Assembly (NCBI GenBank): GCA_964247055.1
Contig: OZ176058.1
Coordinates: 1,178,001-1,242,000 of the forward strand
DNA length: 64,000 bases
Direction: 5' to 3'
Source: Paragordius varius
Lineage: Eukaryota > Nematomorpha
Notes under the pieces: generated by a model
Told to the model about the DNA's origin: nothing
The model's database searches: none
Seen by the model: the letters and a program-made list of their open reading frames with translations, nothing else
Part shown: positions 47,835 to 61,700 of the stretch, piece by piece
Numbering within the stretch: position 1 is the stretch's first letter
Layout of the letters: each line of letters starts with the position of its first letter
Position numbers and translations under genes: made by a program

Positions 47835-47878
47835 TTTGTAATATTTTATATATATATATATATAAATTTTTTTTTATA

Positions 47879-48451
47879 TTTAAAAATTGAAATTACGCGA
47901 GGACAAAACTCGAAAATATAAAGACAAATATACCATTTACAATTCAAATTCACCCTTGAACAATTCATATTCACCCTCAAATAAAATATAAGTTTTTGAG
48001 ATTAAAAATTACCAATATTTTTATATGTGTTTAAATAATAAAAATTTTGTTTTAAATTAAAATAATACTGAAAAAATAATAATATAACATAAACATATAT
48101 TACATATTAATAATGTATATTAGTTCGAAAATACATAATTTATTTTTAGGGTGAATTTGAATAGTTCAAAGGTGAATTTGAATTGTTCGAGGTTGAATTT
48201 GAACTGTAAATGGTATATTTTTTTTCTAAGACAACACCCCATACTATTTTAATCTTGATTTTGTTAATTATATATAACTTATTGTTTTAAACTAAAAAAT
48301 ATATATATAGAAATGTAAATTAATAATACAATCAATTATATATTTTACGATTTTATAGGATAAATTAAGGTTTAAAAAGTATGGGGTTAGCTTTTAGAAA
48401 AAAATATTCTTTATATTTTACATTTTGTCCGTATAATTTCAATTTTTACTG
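47879..48451. mobile_element. MITE family A interrupted by family C
   Basis: The left arm (AAAATTGAAATTACGCGAGG ... AAAGACAAATA) is split at its TA by a family C element. The right arm then continues with TATTTTTTTTCTAAGACAAC to the end TTTTTACTG-TA. It lies just 3' of IPO4. Confidence 0.88.
47931..48215. mobile_element. MITE family C nested in family A
   Basis: TACCATTTACAATTCAAATT ... TTTGAACTGTAAATGGTA, bordered on each side by TA within the family A arm. This fixes the family C boundaries and suggests a 2-bp TA target duplication. It is nearly full length. Confidence 0.9.
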
Positions 48452-48487
48452 TACATTTACTTCCATAAAATATCAAAAACTGTCTCT

Positions 48488-48530
48488 ATAACAGCTGATC
48501 AGAAAGCAATTCTAGATTCTTGGATGTGAT
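48488..48530 (+). repeat. Copy of the IPO4 last exon
   Basis: AACAGCTGATCAGAAAGCAA then TTCTAGATTCTTGGATGTGA copies the last about 40 nt of exon 31 including the stop. It is separated from the true end by the nested A/C element. Confidence 0.9.
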
Positions 48531-48597
48531 GAAATTTTATTTTATTAGTAAAATATATATAATTTTTGATAAAAAAAATTATTTAATTTATATACTT

Positions 48598-48732
48598 TTA
48601 TATACACGGATATAAATCAATTATATGAAAAAAATAAGATTTTAAAAAGTATAATATGATTGTTGTCTTTTGACAAAAAAATTGTCTTTATATTTTTACG
48701 TTTGTTCGTCCGTATAATTTCACTTTTTACTG
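48598..48732. mobile_element. MITE family A, right half
   Basis: GTTGTCTTTTGACAAAAAAA ... CGTCCGTATAATTTCACTTTTTACTG-TA. The left arm is missing or unrecognisable. Confidence 0.75.
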
Positions 48733-49092
48733 TATTATATTATTGAAATCTTAGTCTATAGCTTTCATCAAATATATGGGCAAAAATAAATATTTTAGTT
48801 ACATTTCAAACATGAAACTGTAAAAACTACGGTTTATTTTAACAATTTTTTCAAGGCTTATTCAAAATAAAATTTAAGGACCTTAAGATTTCATAAAAAA
48901 TGTATTTGAAATTTCTTACTAATTATATAAATATGTTGAATGATAGCGAAATCCTTGGACTAGCATATATCAAAAATTTTTATCGTAAAACATTAGGCAT
49001 TTTTGCGTTTATTTTACGAAACATTTCGTTTTTTCGAAGTTTATAATATAAATTAAAATGTATTTTAAGTTTTGTTTCGCTGTTTTAATATA
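48733..49092. other. Intergenic DNA, partly inverted arm
   Basis: ATCCTTGGACTAGCATATAT CAAAAATTTTTATCG (48950) matches 8297-8333 inverted. No gene recognised. Confidence 0.5.
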
Positions 49093-49276
49093 CAGTATGA
49101 GTAATTATACATTGTGCTAGAAAGTTATTAATTATTATCATTGCCAATTAAATACAACAAAGGGGGCAGTATTATTGGTTAATATAATAGTAAAAAGTCA
49201 AAAAAATAACTATAAGTCAATAATACTGCTCTTAGCTGCTGAATATACTATTTGGCATTAATTAATAAATTCCTAT

Positions 49277-49316
<40 letters not shown>

Positions 49317-49328
49317 TTACTCATACTG
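49093..49328. mobile_element. MITE family D
   Basis: TA-CAGTATGAGTAATTATACA ... ATACTTACTCATACTG-TA, with an internal (TA)n expansion near the right end. Core CAACAAAGGGGGCAGTATTA. Confidence 0.87.
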
Positions 49329-49400
49329 TAAACTAATTAGGAAAATATTAAAAGGCAAAATTAATTAAAAATAAAAATAATTTGTATATATATATATATA

Positions 49401-49552
49401 CAGTATGAGTAAGTATACATTTTGTTAGAAAGTTATTAATGATTATTAATGCCAAATAGCATATGAAAAACTATAGCCAATAATACTGCCTACCCTTTGT
49501 TGTATTAACTATTTAGCAATAATTAATAACTTTCTAGCAATTACTTATACTG
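49401..49552. mobile_element. MITE family D, short
   Basis: TA-CAGTATGAGTAAGTATACA ... CTAGCAATTACTTATACTG-TA; about 150 bp, internally deleted. Confidence 0.83.
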
Positions 49553-49960
49553 TAATTTAAAAGATTTTTGAAGTCAGGCATTTGCTTTGCACCAAATATA
49601 ATTAAAAAAGTAAGTAAAATATAAAATCATGTAGAAAAAAACAAAAACAAATACATTTTAAGATTATTTTTATATTGATAAAACATTTTTAGGAGTTTAT
49701 AAAGGGAAAAAATAAAAATTGGTAAAATAAAATATCTCAGCTATAAAAAAATATCACAACAACACCAAAATATAAGAAACAAACATTAAATATTTTATAT
49801 GACTGGTTTTCTATTAGAGGAGATGAACTAATAATATTAAGATTTTCTTAAATTGAAAATTTTATATTTGGTTGACAACCGTCGCTTTAGAGGGGTTGAT
49901 TTAAAAAAACGCGGTGGGCCCATATTATATATATTGATTTTTAGTTAAACATAAGACTGT
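49553..49960. other. Intergenic gap
   Basis: AT-rich. TTGACAACCGTCGCTTTAGA (49873) is a relatively complex stretch, but no frame or family is recognised. Confidence 0.45.
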
Positions 49961-49961
49961 A

Positions 49962-50236
49962 AAAAATTGTACAGACAAAAGGTGACCTTAAAAAACAAAT
50001 ATTTTTTTTTTCAAAAGACCATTTTCACTTTTAAACTTGATTTAATATATTTAATAATTTATATTCAACTTCAAAATTCGAATAGGAGTTGAATATTTTT
50101 AACATGACCAGTTGTATATTTTGCAATTTTAATCAATTAATCAGGTTTTAAAAAGTATGGTTTTGTCTATTAAATAAAATATATTTTGTCTTCTTGTTTT
50201 TACTTTTTTTCCCTTTAATTATAATTTTCAACTAAA
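49962..50236. mobile_element. MITE family A, strongly diverged
   Basis: ACTGTAAAAAATTGTACAGA CAAAAGG ... TTTACTTTTTTTCCCTTTAATTATAATTTTC; the central GTATGGTTTTGTCT fits the family. Confidence 0.55.
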
Positions 50237-50249
50237 CTATAAAATAATA

Positions 50250-50688
50250 TATATAATAATATAAAAATGTTTTATTCACTCGTATTTATAGAAAAATGAT
50301 AATTAAAATTTAAAAATATGATATATAATTTATTTGTTGGGCTTAAAGCATAAGAATAAAAATTACAACATAATTTATTAAACTTCATTTTCGAAAACTT
50401 GAAAAATTAATTAGTCCATTTCTAAATAGTTTTTAAAATTGGCTAATGTTACAACTAATAAATAGATGACGTATTTTATAAAAATCCGGACAGGTTTAAT
50501 AAATAAACTTCTTTCATTTGAAATCTAACATCTAATTATATAAATATAAACATAAATTAAAAATTAAATACAAAATTTGTAACAAATAGATATATAAAAT
50601 AATGGAATCATTCCTAAATTCCATTCTTATACCAAGTCTCTCCTATTGGTTTCTTAATTTTTGGCTATTCATTATATTTTAACATATA
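50250..50688. repeat. Right-arm counterpart of 5.1-5.5 kb
   Basis: ACTAATAAATAGATGACGTA TTTTATAAA (50452) and CCAAGTCTCTCCTATTGGTT TCTTAATTTTTGGC (50632) are inverted copies of left-arm sequence. No gene. Confidence 0.75.
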
Positions 50689-50954
50689 GAGTAAAAATTA
50701 AATTTATACGGACAAAACGTAAAAATATAAAGACAAATATTTTTTTCTAAAAGGAATTTTTTTAATATAACTTATTGTTTTAAACAACAAAGTTTAAAAT
50801 ATAGATTTATATAAGTAACACAATCAATTAATTTTATAATTGTAATTTGTTTTTTATAGGATAAATTAAGGTTTAAAAAATTATGGTTGTCTTTTGAAAA
50901 AAAATCTTTGTCTTTATATTTTTACGTTTTGTCCTCATAATTTCCTTTTTACTG
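50689..50954. mobile_element. MITE family A, orthologous in both arms
   Basis: GAGTAAAAATTAAATTTATA CGG ... TTTCCTTTTTACTG-TA; counterpart of 4846-5101. Confidence 0.82.
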
Positions 50955-51051
50955 TATATACATTTAACCAATTTAAAGAAAAAAAAATAACTATATTATT
51001 AAAAAATATATTATTTTGTTATATGATAAAATAATACCTCTTTAGAACTTA

Positions 51052-51329
51052 CAGAGTATATATTTAAGTTATACAGACAAAACGTAAAAATATAAGGACA
51101 AATATTTTTTTAAAAGACAAGCATACTTTGTAAACTTGAATTATTTCAAGCTCATTGTTTGAAATTGCATAATAAGGAATAGAGAGTCATTGGTAATACA
51201 ATCAATTTATTATACGATTTTAATTTAAAAGTATTTATAAAGCAAAAAATAGTTTTAAAAAAGTATGGTTGTTTTTTAAAAAAAATTATCTTTATATTTT
51301 TACGTTTTGTCCGTATTCAATTTTTACTG
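51052..51329. mobile_element. MITE family A, orthologous in both arms
   Basis: CAGAGTATATATTTAAGTTA TACAG ... GTCCGTATTCAATTTTTACTG-TA; counterpart of 3952-4219, with shared flanks. Confidence 0.83.
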
Positions 51330-51765
51330 TAATAAGCAACATTGATTTTTTAGTAATCAATTATATAAATAATGGAGTTAAAACACAAATATTTTATTAA
51401 ACACCTTACTAGTCTTTTCAATTTTTTGCCTTAGTTTACCTTTTGAGCCCATTAAATTATTGTTATAAATGTTATTTAAATTAAAATTTAATTATCAAAC
51501 ATTCTTCTCCTATGTATTAGATAAAAAGCTTATATTATTTACAGTTTTATTACTTGTAGAGCCTAAAATTGGGACAGCTCCAATATTTAATTTAAACAAA
51601 CAGCTGATATTCTAACAATATAAAATTTTGATATTTTAAAAAGTATTTTTCCCGAAAAAAAATATTTGCCTTAAAAAATTAAATTTTTAGCAAAATTTTG
51701 GTAAAATGATCTTTATGGTATTTTAAAGTATGGTGGAAACGGTATTATAAAAAAACACTTTAACA
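51330..51765. repeat. Right-arm counterpart of 3.5-3.95 kb
   Basis: TTTTGCCTTAGTTTACCTTT TGAGCCC and CTTTATGGTATTTTAAAGTA TGGTGGAAACGG are inverted copies of the left block. Confidence 0.8.
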
Positions 51766-52014
51766 TGTATTATCTTTGAAATTCAAAATCAACCTTGAAC
51801 AATTCAAATTTACTCTAAAATAATTATGTTTTTTAACGTTAAAAATACATCTATTTTTTTAAACTGATATTTTGTCAAATTATAGTGAAAAAAATAATAA
51901 ACTATGCGTCATAAAGATATATTTCATATAATGATGAGTTATATTATATTCCCAAAAACACATAATTTATTTTTAGGAATCTTAATCAAGGGTGAATTTG
52001 AATTGTAAATGGTA
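51766..52014. mobile_element. MITE family C, right arm
   Basis: Inverted partner of 3265-3520; here the GAATTGTAAATGGTA end is intact and the other end is worn. Confidence 0.8.
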
Positions 52015-52029
52015 TATATATTATATATT

Positions 52030-52330
52030 TGTCTAAACTAAGAGGAATGCTATACTAAATTTATTTTCTTGATTATATGTTTTTAATTACATAAAATCAA
52101 CCCAAAATGAAAAAATTATATATATTGCCGCAAAGGAATCCTATACTAAATTTATTTATTTGATAATATGTTTTTGGTTATATGAAATCAACCCAAAATG
52201 AAATATATATATATATATATCGCCGCAAAGAAATCCTAACTAAATTTATTTTTTTGATAATATTTTTTTGGTTATTTGAAATCAACCCAAAATAAAAAAT
52301 TATATGTATCGCCGCACTCAATAAATTTAT
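52030..52330 (-). repeat. Tandem repeat after the right terminal exon
   Basis: About four units of 90-95 bp with CTAAATTTATTTTCTTGATT, ATGTTTTTGGTTAT and ATCAACCCAAAATGAAA; the left arm has two (3039-3264). Confidence 0.85.
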
Positions 52331-52427
52331 TTTCTTCCAATAGATAACGGGATAGTTCCTATCACCATATCTGCATCTGGTCCTTTGGGCCCCTCATTAG
52401 ATTTATCGACACTTCGGCGTTTTTTAC
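52327..52427 (-). CDS. Right collagen-like gene, terminal exon
   Basis: Reads (G)KKRRSVDKSNEGPKGPDADM then VIGTIPLSIGRK and TAA. Acceptor AATATTAAG; the start GTAAAAAACG makes the junction AG|GTAAAA. Confidence 0.76.
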
Positions 52428-52683
52428 CTTAATATTACAGTAAAAATTAGAATTATATGAACCAAACGTAAAAATATAAAAACAAATATTTTTTAAAAAA
52501 GACAGCCATAATTTTTAAATATTGATTTTTTTAATATAACTCATTGTTTTAATGAACAATGGATAAAATAGAGATGAATATATTTTTTTTAAGTTATTAT
52601 GATATAAAATATTTGATTAAATTTTAAAATTAATAGTTGTTCTATATAGAATAGTAATATTTAAGTTATTAACAAGTTTACTG

Positions 52684-52717
<34 letters not shown>

Positions 52718-55700
52718 CAAAGGTACAGTAAAACTTGAAATTATACGGACAAAACGTAAAAATATAAAGACAAATATTTTTTTTAAAAGACACCATACTT
52801 TTTAAATCTTGATTTTTCTCATATAAGTTATTTAGTAACAAATTTAAAATATAGAGAATTGATTGTGTAGTATTATATATTTCTATTTCGGACTTTGCCA
52901 TTTAAAACAATTAGTTATATTAATATAAATCTAGATATAAAAAGTATGGTTATCTTTTAGAAAAATTATTTGTCTTTTTTTACGTATTTCTCTTAATATA
53001 AAAGTAAGTATGATATAAAATATTTTAAATCATTATATTAAAAGTTGTTCTTAATAGAATATTTATCAATATTTAAATTATTAATAATTATTAATATCAA
53101 TGATAATATCATTCAAATATAGCAATTCAAAAATTTAAATAATTAATCTTAAAGCTTTCGTATTAGTTAAATCTTTAATATGTTATAAATTATCCCCATA
53201 GCCACCTAATAATAAAAATAGTAGATTTTAAATAAGATAATTATAAATATTAGAAGCAAAAAAACAGGAACCATCAAATTAGAATTATTTTTTTTAATTT
53301 TTGCCTTCAGTAAAAAACCTAAAATAAAATATCTAGTCATTTTGGATTTTTCAAACTTTTAAAATACAGTATGAGTAAGTATAGATTGCTAGAAATTTAT
53401 TACAGTCATGTTTTAATTTATTTTATCAAAAATTTATTTTTTTCGTTAAATGGGTATAAATATTTGGTAAAGAATGGAAAAACAAGAGCTCTATGGTAAT
53501 TTTTATACTTTTTGATGAATATAATATTATTAATACAATAGAGCTCTTGTTTTTTCCATTCTTAACCAAATATTTAAACCCCCATTTAACCAAAAAAATT
53601 TTTTTGATAAATTAAAGGATACATGACTGTAATAAATACCAAATAGCACATATACAACAAAGGAGGTAGTATTATTGGCTTATAATTATTTTTTTCACTT
53701 TTTATTCTATTATTAACCAATAATAATTCTCTTAATTGTTGCTTATACTATTTGGCATTAATTAATAACTTCTTAGCAATATTTATAAGCTTACTCATAC
53801 TGAAAATACAACATTAAGATACATATTAAAAAAAAATTTGGTTTTAACAGGCTGCTTAGGATTTACAATGATTCGCGATTTCTATATAGAAGGACATGTA
53901 AAAATGATAAGTATTCAAAAGTCAAAGTCGATTTCCATAAAAATTGTATTTTACGCTTTTTTATTGTATTCATGAATCATACGCTTTTAGTCCACAAATT
54001 TTATTATAGAAAACAACTACTAGTTATGTATTTAATATAATATACAGTAAAAATTGAAATATACTATGGACAAAAGGTAAAAATATATAGACAAATATTT
54101 TTTTGTTAAACAACCCCTTACTTTTTAAGAATTATTGTTTTAAAAATATCTGATTGTTTTAAACTGTGCAAATTGTATAATTCATTGTGTTACCAATAAA
54201 TATATATCTCATACTTTATTGTATTTAAAACAATAAATTATATTTTGAAAAATTAAGGTTTTAAAAAGTATGGGGTTGTCTTTTAGAAAAAACTTTGTCT
54301 TTATATTTTTACTTATTTTAATTTTAAGTAAGTATGATATAAAATATATGATTAAATTTTAAATATCTATAGAATAGTCAGGAATATTTAAGTTATTAAC
54401 AAGTTTTAGTATATATATATATATATATATATAAGGTACAGTAAAAATTAGAATTATACCAAAACGTAAATATAAAGATAAATATTTTTTTTAAAAGACA
54501 ACCATAGTTTTTATATCTTGATTTTTCTCATATAAGTTATTTAGTAACAAATTTAAAATATATAGAATTGATTGTGTAGTATTATATATCTCTATTTCAG
54601 ACTTTGCCATTTAAAACAATGATTTCTATTAATATATAACTAGATATAAAAAGTATGGTTGTCTTTTAGAAATATTATTTGTCTTTATATTTTTAGTTTT
54701 TAATATTAAGTAGTAATTATGATATTAAATATTTGACTAAAATATAAAATTTAAAGTTGTTCTTTATAGAATAGTAATAAATATTAAAGTTATTAACAAG
54801 TTTTAGTATATATATATTTATATATATATATATATATATATATCAAAGGTACAGTAAAAATTAGAATTATATAGACAAAACGATTGAATATAAAAACAAA
54901 TATTTTTTATATAAGACAACCATAATTTTTTATTATTGATTTATTTAAATATAACTTATTGTTAAGTATAAAATCGAGATGTATATTGGTAACACAATCA
55001 ATTATGTATATAATTGTAAGTAAATCAGTTATATGAGAAAAAGTTAAATTTTAAAAGTATGGTCGTCTTTTAGAAAAAAATATTTGTCTTTATATTTTTA
55101 CGTTTTGTCCGTATAATTTCAGTTTTTACTGTAAGTATGATATAAAATATTTGATTAAATTATGAAATTAAAAGTTGTTCTATATAGAATAGTAAAAAAT
55201 ATTAAAAGTTATTAACAAGTTTAGTATATATATATAAACATAATATCATTCGAAACAGCAATTCAAAATTAAATAATCTTAAATTTTTCGTGTTATTTAA
55301 ATTTTAAATTGTAACTAATTACCTCCATAGCCACCTATTAATAAAAATAAATAGAATAAGTTAATTATTAACATTAGGATGAGAAAACATAAACCATCGA
55401 ATAAATAATTTTTTTCAATTTTTCCATTCAGTAAAAACCTAAAATAATATGTTAAATCATTTTGGATTTTTTTAAATTTTAGTACACCAATGATATATAA
55501 GTGAAATTTTTTGAAATACAGTATGAGTAAGTCCACATTGCTAGAAATTTATTACAGTCATGTTATCCTTTATTTTATCAAAAATATATTTTTGTTCGTT
55601 AAATGGGTATAATATTTGGTAAAGAATGGAAAAAACATTTATTCCTATACTTTTTTGATGAATATGATATTGTTTGTTAATACCATAGAGCTCTTGTTTT

Positions 55701-58700
55701 TTTCATTCTTTACCAAATATTTATACCATTTAACGAAAAAAAATTTTTAATAAAATAAAGGATACATGACTATAATTATTACCAAATAGCAACATATACA
55801 ACAAAGAGGACTGTAATATTGGTTTATAGTTATTTTTTGACTTTTTACTATTATTAGCCCCAATAATAATTTCTTTGCTGCTGCATATGCTATTTTGCAA
55901 TAATTAATAACTTTCTAGCAATATATATATATATATATATTTACTCATACTGTAATATATCAATACTGTAGTAAGTTATAATATTCTAACCAAGTTACAT
56001 TTTTGACAAATTATAGAAATAAAATAGTTGGGTATAAAATTACCCCTTCCACCATATCCTCCATAACTATTTCCTATCAAATTATATATTTGGAGTAAAA
56101 ATTAAAATTATAATACACAATTCAAGAAAAAACTAAAAGAAACTTTTTACAAAAAGACAACCTCATACTTTTTTAAACCTTAATTTTTTTATTATAAAAC
56201 TAATAATAAACATTTATGCTGTCCCGTTTTAGTGTTGATTAATTGGTAATTACAGTATGAGTAAGTATACATTGCTAATTTTTCATTAATTATTGCCAAA
56301 TAGGATATGTTATTGGCTAATAATAGTAAAAAGTGAAAAAAATAACTATAAACCAATAATACTTCCTTTTGCTGGTCATGCTATTTGGCAATAATTTATA
56401 ACTTTCTAGCAATGTTTACTTACTCATACTGTAATATAACTATGTGCATAATTAAAAAAATAAAAAGAAAATAATGTTTAGTTTCAACATTTCGTTTTTT
56501 ATACATAAGCCGATTTAACAATAATGTAAATATGGTACTAATGTGCATTATTTAAATTTCATTGAATGTTTTAAAAAAAACACTTTGTATTCTCTTTATT
56601 TTGCAACACAAACTGATGATTATATTAAAAATTAATATGAAAATATGTAATTTATAATAAATATTATATATACAATTTACAATTCAAATTCACCCTGAAA
56701 ATAAATTATGTGTTTTCGGGTTGCTAATATAACTCATCATTAAAAATATATATTTATGGCATAGTTTATCATTTTTTCAGCATTATATTTATTCTAAATA
56801 GAATTTGACACACTAAAAATATTTTAAAATAAAGGTAATTTTTACTCGTAAAAAAATACATAAAATATTTTAGGGTTTATTTGAATTGTTAAAAAATATG
56901 ATCTAAAATTTACCTGACCGTCCGGGTTGCCTAGGTTGTACTCTAACAACTCCACCTATAGGAGATAATTATAATCTAAAGTTATTTTTTTTAATTTTCA
57001 TCTTTTATACCATTTTATTCAATCTCTATCTAGTCTTAATAAATAAAATTATCTATTCTATCAAGAAATAAACACTCATTTGCCATATGAGGATAAAAAT
57101 ATATCCCATTTACACTTCAAATTCACCCTTAAACAATTTAATTTCCTAAACTAAATTATATGTTATTTAGGATTAAATTATATATATTTTTTTATATTTT
57201 TAACAAAAAAAATTCGTAATTAAAATAATAATAAAAAAAAAATTAAATAAAGATTTATTTCGTATTAATAATAAATTATATTGGCTTGAAAACATAATTT
57301 ATTATTAGGATGAATTTAAATTATTAGAGGGTGAAATTGAATTGTAATATAGTTTTTCCAACACCTGTTTTAAGAATGTTATAGATAAAATCATTTTTGC
57401 TTAGATTAGGCCTTTAAAGTTTCCTTAAAATTACAATAAATACTGAAATTATACGGATAAAACGTAAAAATATAAATACAAAAATTTTTATTTAAACGAC
57501 AACCATAGTTTCTTAAAACCTTAATTTTTTTATATAAGCTATTTAGTTACAATTTAAAATATTGAATTAATTGTGTTAGTAATATACATTTCTAATTCAG
57601 ATTTTGCCATTTAATGAGTTATATAAAAGATCAAGATTTAAAAAGTATGATTGTCTTTTAAGAAAAAATTATTTATTTTATACTTTTACGTTTTGTCTGT
57701 ATAATTTCAATATTTACTATAAATTTTTTTGGGGTTATATACAATTTATGTCATTGTGATTTGTAAATAAAAAGTTATGATTACCAGGCTGTCCAGGCTC
57801 TCCGGGTTGACCATGAATACCTAAAAAAATAGTATTTTCTTATTTTTGTCATATTATGTTCATGTTAACGAATTAGATAAAAAAATATTTAAAATTTTAA
57901 AAATAATATAACACTTGGATACAATACATTTATTTCAGTCCTTCGATTCAAATAAGGGTCGTTGGATACCCCAGGTTTGTTTAAGCATATATATCAAAAA
58001 TATGGAGTAAATTTAAATGGCAAAAATTTCCACTGTATAACATTAATTAACCGAAATATATAAAAATTTTAAAAACACAAGATTTACTTTTTCATAGGTG
58101 AAACTTAAAGGTAAAATTTATTTTAGATGTGTGTAATAGCAAAATATGTGTTTGTATTAATGTTAAATATGATGTTAATCAAAAGTTAAACTCTTTTTAA
58201 GCCTTAAAATCAAATAAACCCGATATTTTGCAAAATGTTAAAAAATAAAAATGCCGTCAAAGCAGATTACGGAACTTTTTTTCAAAACTAAATTTTATTT
58301 AGAAATTTTGGCTTTTTAGTATAATTTTTATTAGGATAGAAGCATTATTTTAAATCGAAACCGTATTTAGTAGTTTTTAAATATCAACTTAGGGCTATTT
58401 AGATAACCCATTAAAAATCGAAGTGTTAACCGGTGACAGTGAGTAATTTTTCCAAAATGGTTATTTCTATTTAGTCTTTCTATAGTTTAATTTTATAATA
58501 AGGCTCTAAAATGTTAAAAATAAATATATATACAGCTTTGGAAAATATATTGCAAATATGCTTACCATAGACATTTCCACCTAAAATAAAATAAATTAGA
58601 TTAAATGATATTTCTGCACTGGAATAATGATTAGACTTTAGCAGTTTTAGATTAAAATAAATAAAATTAAAATATTAACGATTTTTTTTTCGTATTTATA

Positions 58701-61700
58701 TAATGATTTAGTTTCTTTGTTAATCAGAAAAAGTTTTAAGGGTTATTTTTAACAAATGTAAAAAAGTTGACCATATTATTTTAGATTGAAATAATGTTTA
58801 ACATATACCAGGCTGTCCAGGCCGTCCAGGTTGCCCTCCTATTCTTCGCCCACCACCTAATAATAAATATATCATAATCTATTCTACAAATTACAGTAAA
58901 TATTGAAATTATACGGACAAAACGTAAAAATATAAGGACAAATATTTTTTTCTAAAAGATAATCATACTTTTGTAAACTTGATTTATTTCAATAAAACTC
59001 TCATTGTTTTAAATTACAATGTACAATATATAAATGTCAATGATAACAAAATCAATTATGTATTTTACGACTGTAATTAAATGTTTTTTATAGTATAAAT
59101 TAAGGTTTAAAAAGCTATGGTTGTCTTTTAGAAAAAAATATTCTCTATATTTTTTCGTTTTGTCCGTAAATTTTCAGTTTCTACTGTAATTTCGGTCTCC
59201 AAATTTAATGTGAATAGCGGAGTTTTTACAAATTTACCTAAAGCATAATTATGATATGTTGGCGTGTTTTTAAAACCTCACACCATAATTCAGATAACAT
59301 ATACAGTAAAAATCGATATTATACGGACAAAACATAGGAATATATAAACAAATATTATTTTTAAAAAACAACCATACTTTTTAGACTTGAATTTATCTTA
59401 CATTTAATTACAATGTAAAATACATAATTGATTGTGTTACCTATATAACTCTCTGATTCATTCTTTACTATTTTAAACAATGAGTTACATTTCTAGATAT
59501 TAAGATATAAAAAGTATGGTGGTCTTTTAAATTGTCTCTTAATTATACGTTTTGTACGTATAATTTCAATTTTTACTGTACTTTTCAACAAAATTTTGCC
59601 AAATTTAAATTGTGTTGATTTGATTTAAAATTTTTTCAAGCATTACAATTTTAACCCGTAATCTCAGCCAGCTCTTTTGTGTTTTTTAAAACTAGCGACG
59701 CACAATAAAAATTGAAATTATACGGACAAAACGTAAAAATGTAAAGACAAATATCTTTTTCTAAAAGACAACCCCATACTTTCAAAGCCTTAATTTTTCT
59801 CATATAAGCTATTAAGTTACAATTGTAAAAATAGAATTGACTGTCTAATATCTCTATTTCACACTTTGCCATTTAAAACAATGATTTAAATTGATATATA
59901 TATAATTTAAAAAATATCTTTGTCTTTTAGAAACATATATTTGTCTTTATTTTTCGTTTTATCCGTATAATTTCAGATTTTACTGTATTAAAAAGACTTT
60001 CACCTGCCAAATTAAAAGTTTCTGATATATAACTCGGCTTTAACTTCAGATATTTATATGATGGAAAAAAAGAGTTCTTCTCCTTTACCACAATATTAAG
60101 TGTGGACCAATTTTGCGATTTTTCATACAGAGCAGCCATAAAAGATAAAATATTTTTTATAATTAACTCGTAAAGCTCAAGTCTAAAAGCCCCAGGAGAT
60201 TTATTCTTTTATAATTTGTGCACTGTTTTTTAATATTCTTTTATCCATTATATAATTGAGCTAACAGTATGCATGTTTAAGATGGCGAATTTACTTTATT
60301 TTTATTCAAATGGTATGTGCGTTTACTTGAAACTAATTTTGTCCATAAAACTAAATAATCTTGTAGAAAAAAATATTGTGTCTTTATATATTTACGTTTT
60401 GTCCGTATAATTTCAATATTTACTATAAATTTTTTTGGGATTATACACTTTTTATGTATTTGTGTTTTGTAAATAAAAAGTTGTGATTTACCAGGCTGTC
60501 CAGGCTCTCCGGGTTGTCCGTGAATGCCTAAAAATAGTTTATTTTAATTTTGTCATATTATATTCATGTTAACGATGAATTACATAAAAAAATAATTAAA
60601 ATTTTAAATTTATCACTTGGATACAATACATTTATTTCAGTCCTTCGATTCAAATTAGGGTCGTTGGAAGGGTTAGTTTAAGATAAAATATGTATGGAAA
60701 AAATTAAAACCATGGCAAAAGTTTGCACTTTTATAACATTTCTTAACCTAAGTATAAATATATTTCAAAAACACACGATTTTAAGTATAATATTTCAAAA
60801 ACACACGATTTTTAAGGTAAAACCCAAAGGTAAAAATTTAGCTAAGATGTGTGCATAGGCTAAATAGAAAAATAATGAGTATCTTAATGCTAAATGGGAT
60901 TTTATTAAATTAAACTTAATTTTAGCCTTTAAATCAAATAAACACGATATTTTGCAAAATGTTGAGAAATAAAAATGGCATCGAAGCAGTTAGAAATAAA
61001 ACTTTTTTTTCAAAACTAAATTTTATTTAGATATTTTGGCTTTTTAGTATAATTTTTATTAGGATAGAAGCATAAATTTAAATCGAAACCGTTTTTTAGT
61101 AGTTTTTAAATATTAACTTAGGGGTATTTAAATACCCCTTTATCGAAGTGTTAACCGGTGACAACGAATAATGTTTTTTCCGAAAATGATTATTTCTATT
61201 TTGCCTTGCTATAAGTTTAATTTTTATTATACATTGTTAAAATAAATATATATATATATATATATATTACAGCTTTGGAAAATGTATTGCAAACACGCTT
61301 TCACCTAAAATTAAAACAAATTCCATTAAATGATATTTCTGCACTGGAATAAAGATTAGACTTTAGCTGTTTTGGATTAAAATAAATAAAATTAAAATAT
61401 TAACGATATTTTTTCTCGTAATTATAAAGTGATTTCGTTTCGCTAATCAGAAAGAGTTTTAAGGGTTATTTTTAACATGTAAAAAAGTTGACCATATTAT
61501 ATTAGATTGAAATAATGTTTAACATATACCAGGCTGTCCGGGCCGTCCAGGTTGCCCTCCTATTCTTCGCCCACCACCTAATAATAAATTAATTCATATT
61601 ACAAATTACAGTAAATATTGACATTATACGGACAAAACGTAAAAATATGAAGACAAATATCTTTTTCTAAAAGACAACCATACTTTGTAATTATTTCAAA

